Below are positions 27,060-38,936 of a DNA stretch of 64,000 nt, piece after piece (position 1 is the first letter of the stretch; each line of letters opens with the position of its first letter). A program made the position numbers and the translations under genes. Source of the stretch: Daphnia carinata (lineage: Eukaryota > Arthropoda > Branchiopoda > Diplostraca > Daphniidae). Below the pieces are notes generated by a model, which was not told where the DNA came from, ran no database searches, and was given only the letters and a program-made list of their open reading frames with translations. The stretch covers positions 8,615,367-8,679,366 of the forward strand of contig NC_081339.1 in NCBI RefSeq assembly GCF_022539665.2. Direction: 5' to 3'.

Positions 27060-29323
27060 TTAGTGATACCAGGGGTTGCGACGAATCCAGTGCATGCGAA
27101 TGCCCGCGTCTGTGCGCAACTTGATTGAAGCAGCTTCGGCTGCGCGCACTGTCTCCTTGACTGACTGCATCAAGTTTTGAGCGTTGCCAACCAGCATGTC
27201 GGTGGCCTCTTGGTCCTCTTCCGTTCCCTGGGCTCCCAGCATAGTTGCCTTGACAGTCGAAAGGATCTTGAGCTGAGTGCCGATGGTCGGAATACGCTCG
27301 CAGACTTGAAGTAATGCCTTGACATTGAGCAAACAGACAAACAAAATAAAAAATGAGGAGTCAATATATGGCTAAGTGCAAACTTCTGCTAACGACTTAC
27401 AGTGCGCATTCGCTTGTCTGTGCATTCTCGGGCTAATTCCTTGGCCAGTCTTGTCACTTCCTCTGACGCTTCTGCGATGGCCTTGGCGCAAGCAATCAAA
27501 TCACGTTTGCTGCCGCCTTCTCCACGAACAAGTTGAGACAAACGGCCCATTAAAAGAGCCATCCTTTTTGCGGCGGCAATGATCTCGTTATCTCTGGAAG
27601 ACCATTGCATAACTTCTTGATGCAATCCATGAGCAGCCATCTGGTGGTTCACATGATCATTCAAGTTCTGAGTTATTTCAATTGAAGCGAAAATGTAATA
27701 CCAAGATGGGCTGATCTCCTTGGGGTGCGTGCCGGAACATTTCATCTTCATCATCAGTCTCAGGAGGAGGAGGCCTTGGTGGTGGATGTTCACCGCCGGG
27801 CAATGGTGGACATGGGGTGGTGCATCTGTTACCAAAACAATTTGTTAAACACGATTCAAGTTAACTGAAAATATTTACTTACTCAGGTTAAGTGAGGACA
27901 CATCCGGAGACGGCGGGATGGGATCAGGTCCTGCAACGGCCTTATCGTGCGTACTTTGCCAACCGATTCCAATAATTTCTTGTTCGAATCGCGCCACTGA
28001 TTGATTGAACCTTGATCTCGCATGTTAGTTGCCACAGATTTTGCATCCTGAACCATTGGGGTGACATCTGCAATTCAGAATAACGTAAGAAATGTCTAGA
28101 CATTTATGAAAATAGGATTTGCAGACATACTTGCTTGCAAGAGGTTTGCAGCACCAGTCACTTCTCCAATGAACTTCGGATCCTCCGAGTTGTCGGCTTC
28201 TTGCTTGGCTACCATAAGCACACGATTAGCCAGACGGGCAATTTGCGAGGTGCCGTCGACTAACCGCTGGGCTTCCTGACGGCCGATAGCATCTTCGCAT
28301 TCTGCCGTGCAATGGCGCATCAATTCTTCTGACTGTTGAATAAAAGCGGCCGAATCTAAAGCTTCGTCGCACAATTGGCGAGTGCGGGCGATGGAATCGG
28401 CGTACTGGCGACGCAAATTTTCAAAATGCTCATTTGCAGCCTTATTTGCCGGATAGGTCATCCGGATTCGACAAGCGTTAACCAGTTGAGGCGTTACACT
28501 TTCCACTTAGCCGGCCGCGGTGTTCAAAACCTCTGATAGTTTTTTATTACCATTGTTACCACCAGCAGCAACTATCCGAGCGGTTTGCGCAGCCCGGGCG
28601 GAAAATCCCTTCAATGCTCCAGCCTTGTCTTTGAAATTCTCCTCGCGATTTGGAGTTCCTGAACGATATGGCCAATCAGTCATAATAATTTTAAATAGTG
28701 AAATTTTTGTAATCTATTACCTTCCGGAGCCAATACTGCATCGGTAAACTGTTTCAATGGTGTTGTGATATCGATAAAATCTTCAACTACGCGATCGACC
28801 AAAGCTCCTTGAATCTTATCTTTGAGTTCGTCCAGTTTTTGTGATAATAACCTAAAGAGGACGATAGCTTAAATAAGTTGAAAACTAACCAGCATAAATT
28901 TTTTTCTTTACTTGGCAACAGCTTGAGCTTGGGGCGAATTGCATTGTCCAGAACGGCACAGGTCCCCAAGCTGAGGAGACAGCGAATCAACTTGATTACA
29001 AAGGGCTAGAATTTCTGCACGTTGTTCACATTGCAGTCCTTGGGGTAACCTACAAGTTTGCGCTACGTATTATGCAAGTGATGAGGATTTTAGAATCAAA
29101 CTGTGCTACCTTTCTTCCTTCTTCAACAATCAACGCAATGGCCTGTTGTAGTCCACGATCATCGACGCTTGGATTGGCCAACCAACGGCGAGCTTGCTCC
29201 AATCGTCCAGCTATCGTGTGAGCAGGTTGCTAGATAACATACTTCTCTGCATTTGCCACAGCCGTTTGGACCAAATTGTTCAATTCTCCCAGTTTGTGGC
29301 GGATGCTTCGGGCTAAGCCGAAG
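27060..29323 (-). pseudogene. Vinculin, C-terminal half, disrupted
   Basis: Vinculin links cadherin and integrin adhesions to F-actin. The fragments match the second half of the protein in order: ANPSVDDRGLQQA (about 29190-29120), an exon with MTYPANKAANEHFENL and KQEADNSEDPKF (28505-28131), the proline-rich linker PPPRPPPPE (about 27770), the tail with [18 protein letters not shown], and the last exon ending WIRRNPWYH before the stop at 27060. Defects seen: TAA where a Lys codon is expected just before VESVTPQLV (about 28508-28510), a frame change before the VAGPDPIPPSP linker (about 27940), and a one-base deletion before LPGGEHPPP (about 27800). The N-terminal head domain is absent: upstream is a piece of repeat R and then a different gene. 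Pseudogene by these signs, unless the region is poorly sequenced. Confidence 0.75.
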
Positions 29324-29385
29324 CGGGACAAACGGCCGGTTCCAACTGGCAGTTATTCTCTTTCGAGACCAACAGCCACCACTTC
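29324..29385. repeat. Repeat R fragment
   Basis: About 60 bp nearly identical to an internal part of R (GGGACAAACGGCCGGTTCC onward, compare 24103-24165 and 36458-36520), with a few substitutions. It lies exactly between the vinculin fragment and the CTTNBP2-like fragment. Confidence 0.75.
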
Positions 29386-29569
29386 CAATTCCTAGATGAA
29401 GTTATATTAAAACTTATTTTCTCCTTTCAAACAGTATAATGACTAAATAAACAATGAAAAAAGACGAAAGAGAAAAAAGTGGAAATACACCGAAGTATAA
29501 AAGGTAAAAGCAAATGTACGCCTGAACTACAGTCACAAGTGCGTGTCAGTCGCCCATCCTATCGTCTTA

Positions 29570-30623
29570 CCTCTCGAAGTCTCGTCCGTTCTTTTTCCAG
29601 TCCTTAAGTGATGTCGTCACCTTGGGCTGTGTCATGCTCATGCTTCCTTCTCTCGTCGTCTAATTCACGAAGTACCTAATGGTAAGAAACCCAAGAGAAA
29701 ATAGGGAAAGTGTGGCAGAGACGAGGGTAGTGTGCCTACACTGTACTGATTAATCTAGGATCATAAGGGACACATAAACTTAAACAAAAAGCAAATCATC
29801 GCGAATTTCCAAACAGGTTTCACACATTTTCCAACACAATTCATCGAGCCCGTTGGCGTTGAAAATAGTGAGCCAAGCCTGGAATTTCGGGCGTGCAGGG
29901 AAAGCCTTAACTTTACGCTCAGTGAGATGCGAAAACAAAAATAGGTGATGCATGCACAAAATCTAACGAGATAGCTGGAATTAACCAGCTAACATACTAG
30001 TGAGTGGCGTGCCTCGGCGTCTTGCATGGCTTGAATGAGATTAACATGAGAGTTTCGGTGTTGGACTACGAGGGCTTCTAGGGCTGCCATTGGCTCTTCG
30101 GTAACAGCTTTTAAAAGAGCCGTATCATCGGTAGACGAGCCGCCAACGGTGGCAGAGCGTGAATCGCGTTGGAGGGCGATGAACGGGTCGTTGACGGGTA
30201 AAATTCCTCCATAACGAGCATGACTGACTTCTGTGTAACACGTTCAGCCTAAAAGCAAATCATATATCAATAAATTATGTATAAACATTTCACTTATTAC
30301 CTTTGGTGTTGCAATCACTACATCTCTGGCTGTAGCTCCCCTTCAAGGTAGCCCAGTAAACGAAGCAAATCAGATTTACTTAGCTCCGCTTTGGGGTTTT
30401 TCTACAAATAAATAACACAATAGAGTGATAGATTTAATGACACATTAGACCAGCTTCCAGCAAATGTTTAGATTCAAACTTTCACAGTGCAGTTAATCAT
30501 GTGTTGAAGCTGCTCAATATCCATGGCACTTGTCTGTTCAGAATTCTTACTAGGAACAAAAGTGGCATTTGATTTCGACAAGTGAGGTGTACTGTGGTTC
30601 GAATTCACATTGCTAGCCGCCAT
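29570..30623 (-). pseudogene. CTTNBP2-like N-terminal fragment, disrupted
   Basis: Matches the N-terminal coiled-coil region of the cortactin-binding protein 2 / FILIP family, cytoskeletal regulators associated with STRIPAK. Exons on minus: about 30623-30478 (start MAASNVNSN), 30401-30303 (LSKSDLLRLLGYLEGELQ), about 30230-30003 (RYGGILPVNDPFIALQRDS) and 29680-29572 (LRELDDERRKHEHDTAQGDD). Defects: one G missing after GELQ (about 30338) breaks the expected ARDVVIA frame; a TGA lies upstream of RYGG in its frame; TAA replaces the Tyr of DDVTY (about 29610). The rest of the coiled coil and all later domains are missing. Probably a duplicated fragment from an intact gene elsewhere. Confidence 0.65.
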
Positions 30624-31710
30624 CATCACAAGAATTTGGTGAAGTGTGGTTGAAATAAAATGAGATATCAACAATGAGTATACACAGTGAAAAATTGGAT
30701 TTAAGGAGAGCAGTATAGCTTGTCATCGAAAATAAGATTGCCACTGCGTCGTCAACTCAGGATTTCAAGACAACACAACTCAAATACAACAAATCGGTCG
30801 CTTCGTAAGAGAGTGAAGCCCAGTAGAACACAATAGATTCTGAAACATATAGCATCCACTGGATCGAGTCTTCTTGCCTTAAAGGGTTGGAGCGGTTCGT
30901 AAAGCGCGTGTCAAAACGATATCGTGGCCCTGAAAAAACCTGTTATTTAACTTCATCGGCGAAACTAGAGCTGTCGCGTGGGCCTTCGGCAAGATGGAGA
31001 GGGAGGCGGATGCAGTTACAATTTGCACGTACTAGATTGCATTACATGATAGTTGGCAACGCAAGTGTTAGCGCCTGTGTCGCGCCACCTACAGCCGTGA
31101 ATATCACCAAGTATCCATCCCGTGTTGATTGTAATTTATTTTTCAACGATGAAATGTAAGGTGTTGAGACAATTTACTTGGATTTAGCTGACTGGGAGAC
31201 TAGTAGTTAGTTGGGCAAATACCACACAACTTGAAAGTTCCAGTAAAAAGTTAAATGGTTTTGCTGCAGATTATTTGGGGCACCTGGATTTCATCAATGT
31301 CAGATTTGAATGCAGACTTTATACAACAAATTTGCGATCAAAGGTATGTCTTAACAATATATAGTAGAAATATTTTTTTAAATATTTGTTCTTTCAATAG
31401 ATATGAATCAATTATCAACCACATCTATGGAATTGTGTCAAACAAAGTTACAAAATCGAAAAGCAATGTTTACAAACCAACATTGACTGAAGCTTGGGAG
31501 TAGATGATTGCTGTGATCACAGATCACACTGACCATAAATCAACAAAAAATGCCAAGGAAATCCGTACCTATTTTGAAACAAGGATTTACTGTGAAAGCC
31601 AACATCTGAAGCCCTGCATTAATCCAACATTTTGAAATCCAAAAACTGGTCGATGGGCACTGGATTCTTCCTTTTTTCCTTTTGAAACATATTTTAATCG
31701 ATATATATTT
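30624..31710. other. Spacer with unassigned ORF pieces
   Basis: Two short ORF segments with possible splice sites (31294-31344 and 31401-31503, joining as MSDLNADFIQQICDQR and YESIINHIYGIV) look faintly protein-like, but I recognise no family. An upstream ORF at 30887-31159 is likewise unassigned. Confidence 0.3.
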
Positions 31711-33766
31711 CTCAACTCTTGCAAGGGAGGCTTACACAATCAAATTGAAAACTTCCAAAAATGGTTGTCGAACGCCACGTCGTCGTTAAATAGATTTGTT
31801 ATTGGCGATCCCTTAGAACTTTGCTTTCGCAAGACGTGGACAGAACTATTTAACGTTGTAGACTGTTCCAAACTGCCGGATCATGTTGGGTTGGCAAACA
31901 TTCTCAGTGCTGCACGGCTCGCATTGGCCGACGATCCTCACGCAATTCTATTAACTCATTCATCTCCGTGGCGTGACAATACCACAATACTACAATTGGT
32001 AAGCTCTTTCACCGCACGAGTGGAACCTGTTGAAACCAATCGTGAATGTGTGGAACATCCGCCTCCTCCCCCGTCACTGCAACTTGGATGGAATACTCTT
32101 GAAGCCTGTATGAAGGGAGACTGGGTCCTCCATATGAAAATTAAACTTCTACACACAAATAAAGAAGATGGGCCGCTACGGCTAGTATTGGCTACTCAAG
32201 GTGTTGCGACTGTGCGTTATATCGATCACTTTGAACCGAGTTACGATGGATGTAATATAGAAGTATCCTTCATGCTTTTAGAAAATCACAATTTTGACCT
32301 TTAAACAACGGCTGTGTATCTAACAAGTGGCATAGCGCGAACAGTGATCTCGTCGTATTGTTTTCTGGCTCATGCTTCCTCTACACTCTTCCATTTTCCT
32401 CCGCCATTCAGACCCAAGGATAATTCAACAGCTTTTCTAACATGCCTCGAGCTTGAAGACTTTTACCATGTTGATTTACCAGGAATTGCACTAGACGGTA
32501 AATGCATACACGTATAACTGACCAATCAAACATTTAACTGCTAATAGACATTATCTTGTCAACAGACAGGGAGCCACCGTCTCAAGCGGGGTATGGTGTG
32601 GCACTTTTAGCTGGTGTGATTTGTCAAGAATTGACATTTCCGTGGCCATTTAAAGTAGCTGATGTTCCCACTTCCTGCAATGAGGACGACAGACGTGTTC
32701 ACCTAATCTTACCAAAGTCGGTGAACGAGCCGCATCCCTTCGAGTGGAAAGATCGCGCAAAATGGGACATCAGCTTATTAAATCCATGGAATCCCGAAAC
32801 TCTGTTGAAAGACCTTAATTTCCATCTTAGCGCTCAATTTGACTGTTGTGATTCAACTCACAACAGTCAAATTGAGCGCTATGACGCTTCAACGCGTCAG
32901 ATGTTGAACGAGGCAGACAATGATACAATTAGCCCTAGCTCGTGTCCCAAAGGAGTATAAGAGAAATAATTCGAACGCTTTCCCAGTCCACCGTATTGGG
33001 TGGTAATCTTCTATACATTATACGATCTAAGGTAAACCTTCTTCTTAAAAGAAGAAATTATTTTGTCTAATAACTGCGGAAACCAAAACTTTTTCAGAAT
33101 GACCCTAAATTGGAAAATCTGTGGTTCATCCGAGTGCATCTTCCAATACTTGTTTCCCCGTCATTGACTCCGATATTACTGTTGTGCCAATGACCATCGT
33201 TTGGCACAGAAGTTGGTTGATTGTCGAAAACTTGAGCAAACCACTGCTACAGAAGACTTTAAACGAATTTTTGTTGAAGGAGTGTCATCCTCCGAAGTAT
33301 GTGCTATCTTCGTCAAATCAGAGGAAGAAGAAAGTGTTCTGCACTATTTACTGCGCGTTAATGCTACCAAAGTATTCTCAAATGCATGGCCCATCAAGCA
33401 GATACCCGTCAGGGGAAACTAGTCCACGGCTTTGTACTTTTAGTTACTTATGCTGTTGATTTTAAGTATTGGTTTCCCCGAGCTATGCAGATCAAACAGA
33501 AACTGACGCTGAAATGGAAGAGTTAGTGGCTACTACCAATAAGGTTTCCATCCACACAGAAGGATAAAAATATTTTGTTTCAAGAGCGTTCGCTACCATC
33601 GAGCGTATGTTCAAGATTTAAACAGACTAAAGAAAATCTCAAGCGCTGCTCACGATGCAGATCAGTAAAGTATTGCAGTGTCGATTGCCAACGGTCAGAT
33701 TGGTCATCACACAAAGCCTCATGTCTCTCGCACGCAGTCTTGCTCGTCAATAAACTTACTGTATGA
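31711..33766 (+). pseudogene. MYND zinc-finger protein, disrupted
   Basis: Fragments of an arthropod MYND-finger protein, with an N-terminal region reminiscent of the DUF4470 group (that match is by eye and weak). Coding blocks: about 31711-32510, 32570-32949, 33200-33420 and 33590-33764. The last block has the MYND spacing CSRCRSVKYCSVDCQ...H...C. Defects: TAA at 32302-32304 splits one continuous frame (neighbours read LLENHNFDL and TTAVYLTSG); the frame changes around 33150-33200; in the MYND finger the second Cys of the first pair reads Phe (CSRF). The block at 32820-32880 contains a perfect hairpin. Function, if any, unknown. Confidence 0.55.
32828..32881. repeat. Perfect 24-bp inverted repeat
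   Basis: Arms 32828-32851 and 32858-32881 are exact reverse complements (outer end TAGCGCTCAATTTGAC), separated by 6 nt (TTCAAC). The hairpin lies inside an open coding block and does not break the frame. Confidence 0.9.
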
Positions 33767-33915
33767 ATATTTGATTATCTTTTCGATTGTATTATCCCTT
33801 AGTTACAAACACCCGGGGGACATGTACAGGAGGTTGCAGTGAAATGTGTCAGGTTTGGCAAACAAAGGATAGGGAAGACCGCCACATTTTTCTGCAATAT
33901 ACTGTACAAGGCTGA

Positions 33916-34250
33916 TGCAGGATTTCCTTTCTTTTTTGCGTCTTTCCCAGCAGTGAGACCAGCCCCAGCGTTGAACTTGAACAACAGTATATCTCCATCT
34001 TCTACAACATAAAGTTTTCCTTGTTGTCGGTACTTCCCTGCAGCCTATACAAAACATGTTAACACGGATTAAGATTACTCAAGTGGCGCTTTCGTTCCTT
34101 TCTGTAACAAGCAGGTAAAAATTTCGTTTGAGAATTGCTTATATCGACAAGCATGCGTGTGACTGACTTGAATGGTCCAAGCTTTGACCTCATTGGGGCC
34201 CGCAGTGAAGGAGTACATGAAATTCGAAGACTTATAGCCCTAAGCAATAA
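33916..34250 (-). pseudogene. OLA1 (Obg-like ATPase 1) 3' relic
   Basis: Two exon pieces on minus match the C-terminus of Obg-like ATPase 1. About 34220-34160 encodes FTAGPNEVKAWTIQ with a GT donor, and about 34045-33916 encodes [20 protein letters not shown], then FKFN and a basic KKK tail. The exon that should lie between them (the TGS-domain part before AAGKY) is missing, and no upstream GTPase exons are present. Confidence 0.65.
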
Positions 34251-34329
34251 TGCTATTGAAAGGTATTGCTACTTTTCTTTTCTTGGCAAAAGCTTTACTT
34301 GTGCTGGCATCCATATCAGCTAGCTTAGC

Positions 34330-35260
34330 TTCCAAGTCTGGCTAAGCCTGGCTGCGTGAGCGCCATCTAACGTCGCAGACGGAGAGCGGAGAGCGTAGAG
34401 ACAAAGTCAATAGGTGGCTGAGTTAAAATACCGTCTTTTTTCGCCAATTTCCCCTCGAAAAGAATTCGTCTGCTATTTTAGGCCATCTGGACCAATGGCA
34501 GAGCCGAAACGTCCCGTGGAGACCGCTCGTTTCTCGGAAGCCCAAAAATCGCTCTGACCCCCGGAAAAAAATCACTCTGACACCCCGAAATAAGGTAGGG
34601 ATAAGGCCTTACGTCAGAACTAACGTTCTTGCCTCAGGAATAATTCATTGTTTGATATAAACAGTGTCACTTAGGGAAATCGGAAAACTTGTCAGGCGGC
34701 CATCATGGGCGGCAACAAGAGCTAACTTTGATTTTTCTACCTCTCTTCTTTCGGTGGAAGAACCCTTGAGATGTGTAGCGGCCAGTGCTGTCATCTAGTT
34801 TGTACTGTTTAAAACAAAAAGACTTTTTCTGTTTCCCAATCAATTTGGGCATTCCATTTTATGCCGGGTGTTATTGAAGTTTTTTTTGAGATGTCAGTAT
34901 TACCTGTAAGTGGGATTTTAGACTAAAATGCAACCACTAAATATAACTTCTCGGTTTACGTTGCGTGCGTAACAAATACACGTAAATCTTGGTTGTTTTC
35001 AAACGTTTTTGTAGAAATACTCTGAAGTTTAATACTAGACTAACTGCACCACGCAGTTGTAATGATGACGAACCTAAATCAAACGAGGAGGCTAAACGGG
35101 TTTTTCTACTATAGAAGCAGCTTACCCTAATGCAAAACTAACGAACTAAAAACTAGTAAAAACGTTTACTAAATAAAGCTGACAAAAAATATTGTCCACT
35201 CGAAAACCTCCACGTTCTCAGCATCTGCACTTTTGGAGGCAGGATACTCAACATCTCCGC
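34330..35260. other. Intergenic
   Basis: No gene, repeat family or RNA recognised. Confidence 0.4.
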
Positions 35261-35265
35261 GTTAT

Positions 35266-35701
35266 TGATCGTGCAGAATTCATGCATGGTATCCCGTATC
35301 TTGGATACAAGTTGCTATTAAATGTGTTATACGATGGCTTTTGCTATATTTGATACACGAGATCTTAGATGGACTATTATCGGCCTGCTCAGTCGCCGAG
35401 GAAGGAGCCGAAAAAAGATCTGGATTGCGAGTAAGATATCTTATTATTTACTTAAATTATTGTTCGTTGTTCAAGTTTGTAATGAAACATGTAAACAACA
35501 GGATGGGACGCCAGTTTTGTAAGCGAAGAACTCGTAACGAAACCAGACGCGGGAGCAACTGCTGATTCCTTTTGGCTACGAAGAGCTGTGACTGCATTGG
35601 ACTTGGAATTTCGTGAGCCGGAGCCAGAACCAAAACCTTCACCGCTATCGCGCAGCTGTAGTACCAGCAGTAGCAGCAGTTCCTCCAGCGACGAAGAATG
35701 A
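35266..35701 (+). pseudogene. Unassigned 3' gene fragment with acidic Ser-rich tail
   Basis: A block reading LIHEILDGLLSACSVAEEGAE (about 35345-35430, followed by a good GTAAG donor) and a second block reading DSFWLRRAVTALDLEFREPE with a Ser run and a DEE end (about 35500-35701, TGA). The acceptor and donor phases I find do not match, and a TGA lies upstream in the first block's neighbourhood. It looks like the last two exons of a protein I cannot name. Confidence 0.4.
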
Positions 35702-35966
35702 ATTATTTTGTGTTTACCAATTAGGTGTATTTATCCGAAGCTTCTCCACTGCACGATTTCTGTCGTTTACGTTCTTGGTTGAATCCTTTTACATGTTAAT
35801 AAATCCGGGTGCAATGCTAAGATTTATTTTTTTAGCATTTCTTACACTTTAAGTGGAGTTTTGAATCATAGTTAAACACTAGCCTGTCTACCTACTGACT
35901 TGCTAGCCGCACAACTGTACGCCCTACTGGTGTTTTCACAGTAAGGATCCAACAAAAACTTACAGG

Positions 35967-36660
35967 TGTCGAAGAGGGTCACACAGCCCGATTATTAGCT
36001 GCTGTTGTCTAAATCATGAAAATGAAAACTTTTGTCGTAAAGCGATACGGATTTCACAAAAAGTCTTTTGAAAATTCTAGTATTTCTTATTTATTACTCG
36101 TTGTTGCGATAACCAAAGGACAAAAAACCAAAAAAAATTGGTGGTTTCGCTCATAGTCTACTTGGTAGACTGATGGGGCGCCAATTGGGAACCCTGCCAG
36201 TGTTAGCTTCACATGCCAAATTACTTGTCTTAACCCTGAAGGCCAGCTTAAGTTAAACCATGACTTTAACTCTGAGGATCTTCTGACTGAGGCTGGGATG
36301 ATGACTACGGATGTAATCACCACGAGCCCCACTCCTGTATGAATTCGTCTCCCTTCATACAGGATGTCTCCTCATCCAGGTATGGCTGCGATCATGAGCC
36401 ATCGAGTTACCAGCAGGAGTTCCACGCAAACTCCTGCCTGTCATTCATCCCTTGCGGGACAAACGGCCGGTTCCAACTGGCAGTTATTCTCTTACGAGAC
36501 CAACTGCCACCGATATTCACCAACCAGCTACGCCACCAATGTACTAATTGAAACCTCGGCCTTTTATACCGTATTTTTCGAGCCCAAAACAACGTTGACA
36601 AAGAATAGATAATAATCGCCAGTCTAGTACGTTAAATGAAATATCTTAATCTATATTACC
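35967..36660. repeat. Repeat R, copy 2
   Basis: Near-identical to 23608-24310, in the same orientation. It ends near a short shared AAATTT, where it joins directly to an SLC6 intron sequence (CATCTCTTTACAATTTAAG, also at 16642). So R lies to the right of duplication copy A and to the left of copy B. Confidence 0.8.
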
Positions 36661-38605
36661 TTAAATTTCATCTCTTTACAATTTAAGAAACTGGTTTGGC
36701 CACAGTGATTATGTCTTTTCTTCTATGCACCTACTATAATGTCATCATTGCTTGGGCTCTGTATTACTTAATCAATTCTTTTATGGATCCTTTACCTTGG
36801 GAGGGTTGCAATAATGATTGGAATTCTGAGCTTTGCTGGAATGGGACCAAATTTAATAGCTCTCAGAACCAAGAAGAGACAAATAAAACAAGCGCCCCGC
36901 AAGAATTTTACGAGTACCTTTTTATATTCAAAGTAAAAAATTTTGGGATTTTTTTTATAAACGTTTTTGGATTACCTCACAGCAACCACTTGTTACAGAT
37001 GACGAAAGGAGTCGAAGATTTTGGCACGATGCGCTGGGAACTCCTCGATTGCCTCGCAGTTGCATGGATTCTCGTCTACTTTTGTCTGTGGAAAGGCATC
37101 AAGTCATCAGGGAAAGTTGTGTACGTTACAGCTACTTTGCCATACCTGTTTATAGGGGCATTTATTGTCAGAGCTCTCACGTTGCCAGGATCTGAATTAA
37201 GTCTCGTTTACTTCTTTTCCCCAAAATGGGAAACACTTCTAGAAGCCAAAGTATTTATGAAAAGTATCATTATAATCTTTAATTTGCACGTTATTTAAAT
37301 ATGTCGTTTGCAATTTAAATTAGGTTTGGGTTAACGCAGCTGGTAACCATAAATGCGATATAAATTTTTTTTTTACTGTTAGACTACAGTATATAAAACA
37401 TTAACCCATCAGCTCAAAATTTCAATTCTATTGGGATTGCGTTTGGCTCCCTGATGGCGTTCTCCAGCTATAACCGTTTCGACAATCGACTGATGCGTGA
37501 TACTCTGATTATTTCGCTTACTGACGCCGTTACCTGCATTTTAGCTGGCATATGTGTGTTTGGAACACTAGGAAATTTAGCCTTTGAACAAGGCAAAAGC
37601 GTGGACGAAGTTGTTAGTAGCGGTAACTCAAAGAAATGTCATCAACTATTATTGAGAAAAATAACATTTATATTATGTTCCTATACAGGACCTGGGCTTG
37701 TTTTCGTCGCCTATCCCGCCGCATTGTCTAAAATGCCCTTTCCTCAAGTATGGTCGGTCATTTTCTTTTCAATGTTGCTATGCCTTGGAATTGACAGTCA
37801 GTTTGCCACGGTCGAAGTAATTATAACTTCAATTAAAGATGCCTATGGCCGATGGATACGCCTTCATTTAAAACGTCACGAAGTTCTAGTGCTATTGGTA
37901 TGCTTTGTGTCGTTCATATGCGGGCTGCCAAACGTCATGCAAGTAATACGAATATTTTATTAATTAACATGTTTTGGTTATTTATTAAGTTATTTTTACT
38001 ATTTCTGAAGGGTGGAATCTACTTCTTTACCCTGATTGATTACTATGCCGCCGCTATTTCTTTGATGTATATTGCGTTCTTCGAAGTAATCGCAATTGTA
38101 TGGGTATACGGTGCTAATCGTTTGGCCCGCAACGTACGGGATATGACAGGCGAACTACCGAACTACTATATAAGAGGGTGCTGGATGGTTGCCGCCCCCT
38201 GCCTCATTATGGCCATATGGATTTTTAGCCTTGCTGACTATGAAGCTCCAACATATAACAAAGGGCAATATATATTTCCAGGATGGAGTATAGGAATGGG
38301 TTGGGCCATTTCTTGCCTGTCTTTATTAGCCATTCCTATATTAGCAGTTACTGCAATTGTTAAAGCAAAAGGCAACAACATAGTCCAGGTATGATACTCA
38401 TACAAATTTTAAGTATGAAAATTCAGCTTAAGTTAATTTAAAAAAAATTGCAACCCTCTAGAAATTGAAGGCATCCATCAAATCTCCTATTCGTGAATGC
38501 CCTTGCTGTGGAAAAATGTTGAACAAGCAACATGAAGCTCATCATGGAACTGCAGCAAACAATCCAGACAATGAGATTTGTTTGGTGCAGCTAACCTCAG
38601 ACTGA
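36661..38605 (+). pseudogene. SLC6 transporter, 5'-truncated copy B
   Basis: Near-identical to exons 5-11 of the complete SLC6 gene (offset about 20,026 bp): 36688-36913, then the exons containing [27 protein letters not shown] and IDSQFATVE, through the C-terminal exon ending QLTSD at 38605. Exons 1-4, with the start codon, TM1, TM2 and the first sodium-site residues, are absent because copy B begins in intron 4 next to repeat R. The remaining exons are open and carry only a handful of substitutions, so truncation is recent. Non-functional as a transporter unless trans-spliced or misassembled. Confidence 0.8.
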
Positions 38606-38936
38606 CAGTGGATGTTTCGTTTTCTAATAATGTCGTAATTGTTTCCACTATGACCTCGTTGCGTCCGTATTCGTCTCTTACCCTTCGTCCTGACCGCATT
38701 TATGTCGTACCTGCTCTAGAAAAACGACCTCCAAAGTTGTTCGTAACTGTCACAAAATTCAAGTAAGTTGAAACGTTGCGTGAACTCCTCACTGTCGAAT
38801 TATAGTGCACACCTCAATACATTCAGATATGGAGACATCTTGAATTATCAAAGGCCGCAAAATTATGCTCGAGCCTACGTAACTTAAGTTTAGTAAATCA
38901 AGATAATGTACATTCGCCAACTGTTTTTCTGTTGTC

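Noticed and set aside
29817-29950. Coding-looking minus-strand stretch (LTIFNANGLDELCWKMCETC)
   Set aside because: Interesting texture, but no family recognised, and it falls where an intron of the CTTNBP2-like fragment is expected; not enough to call.
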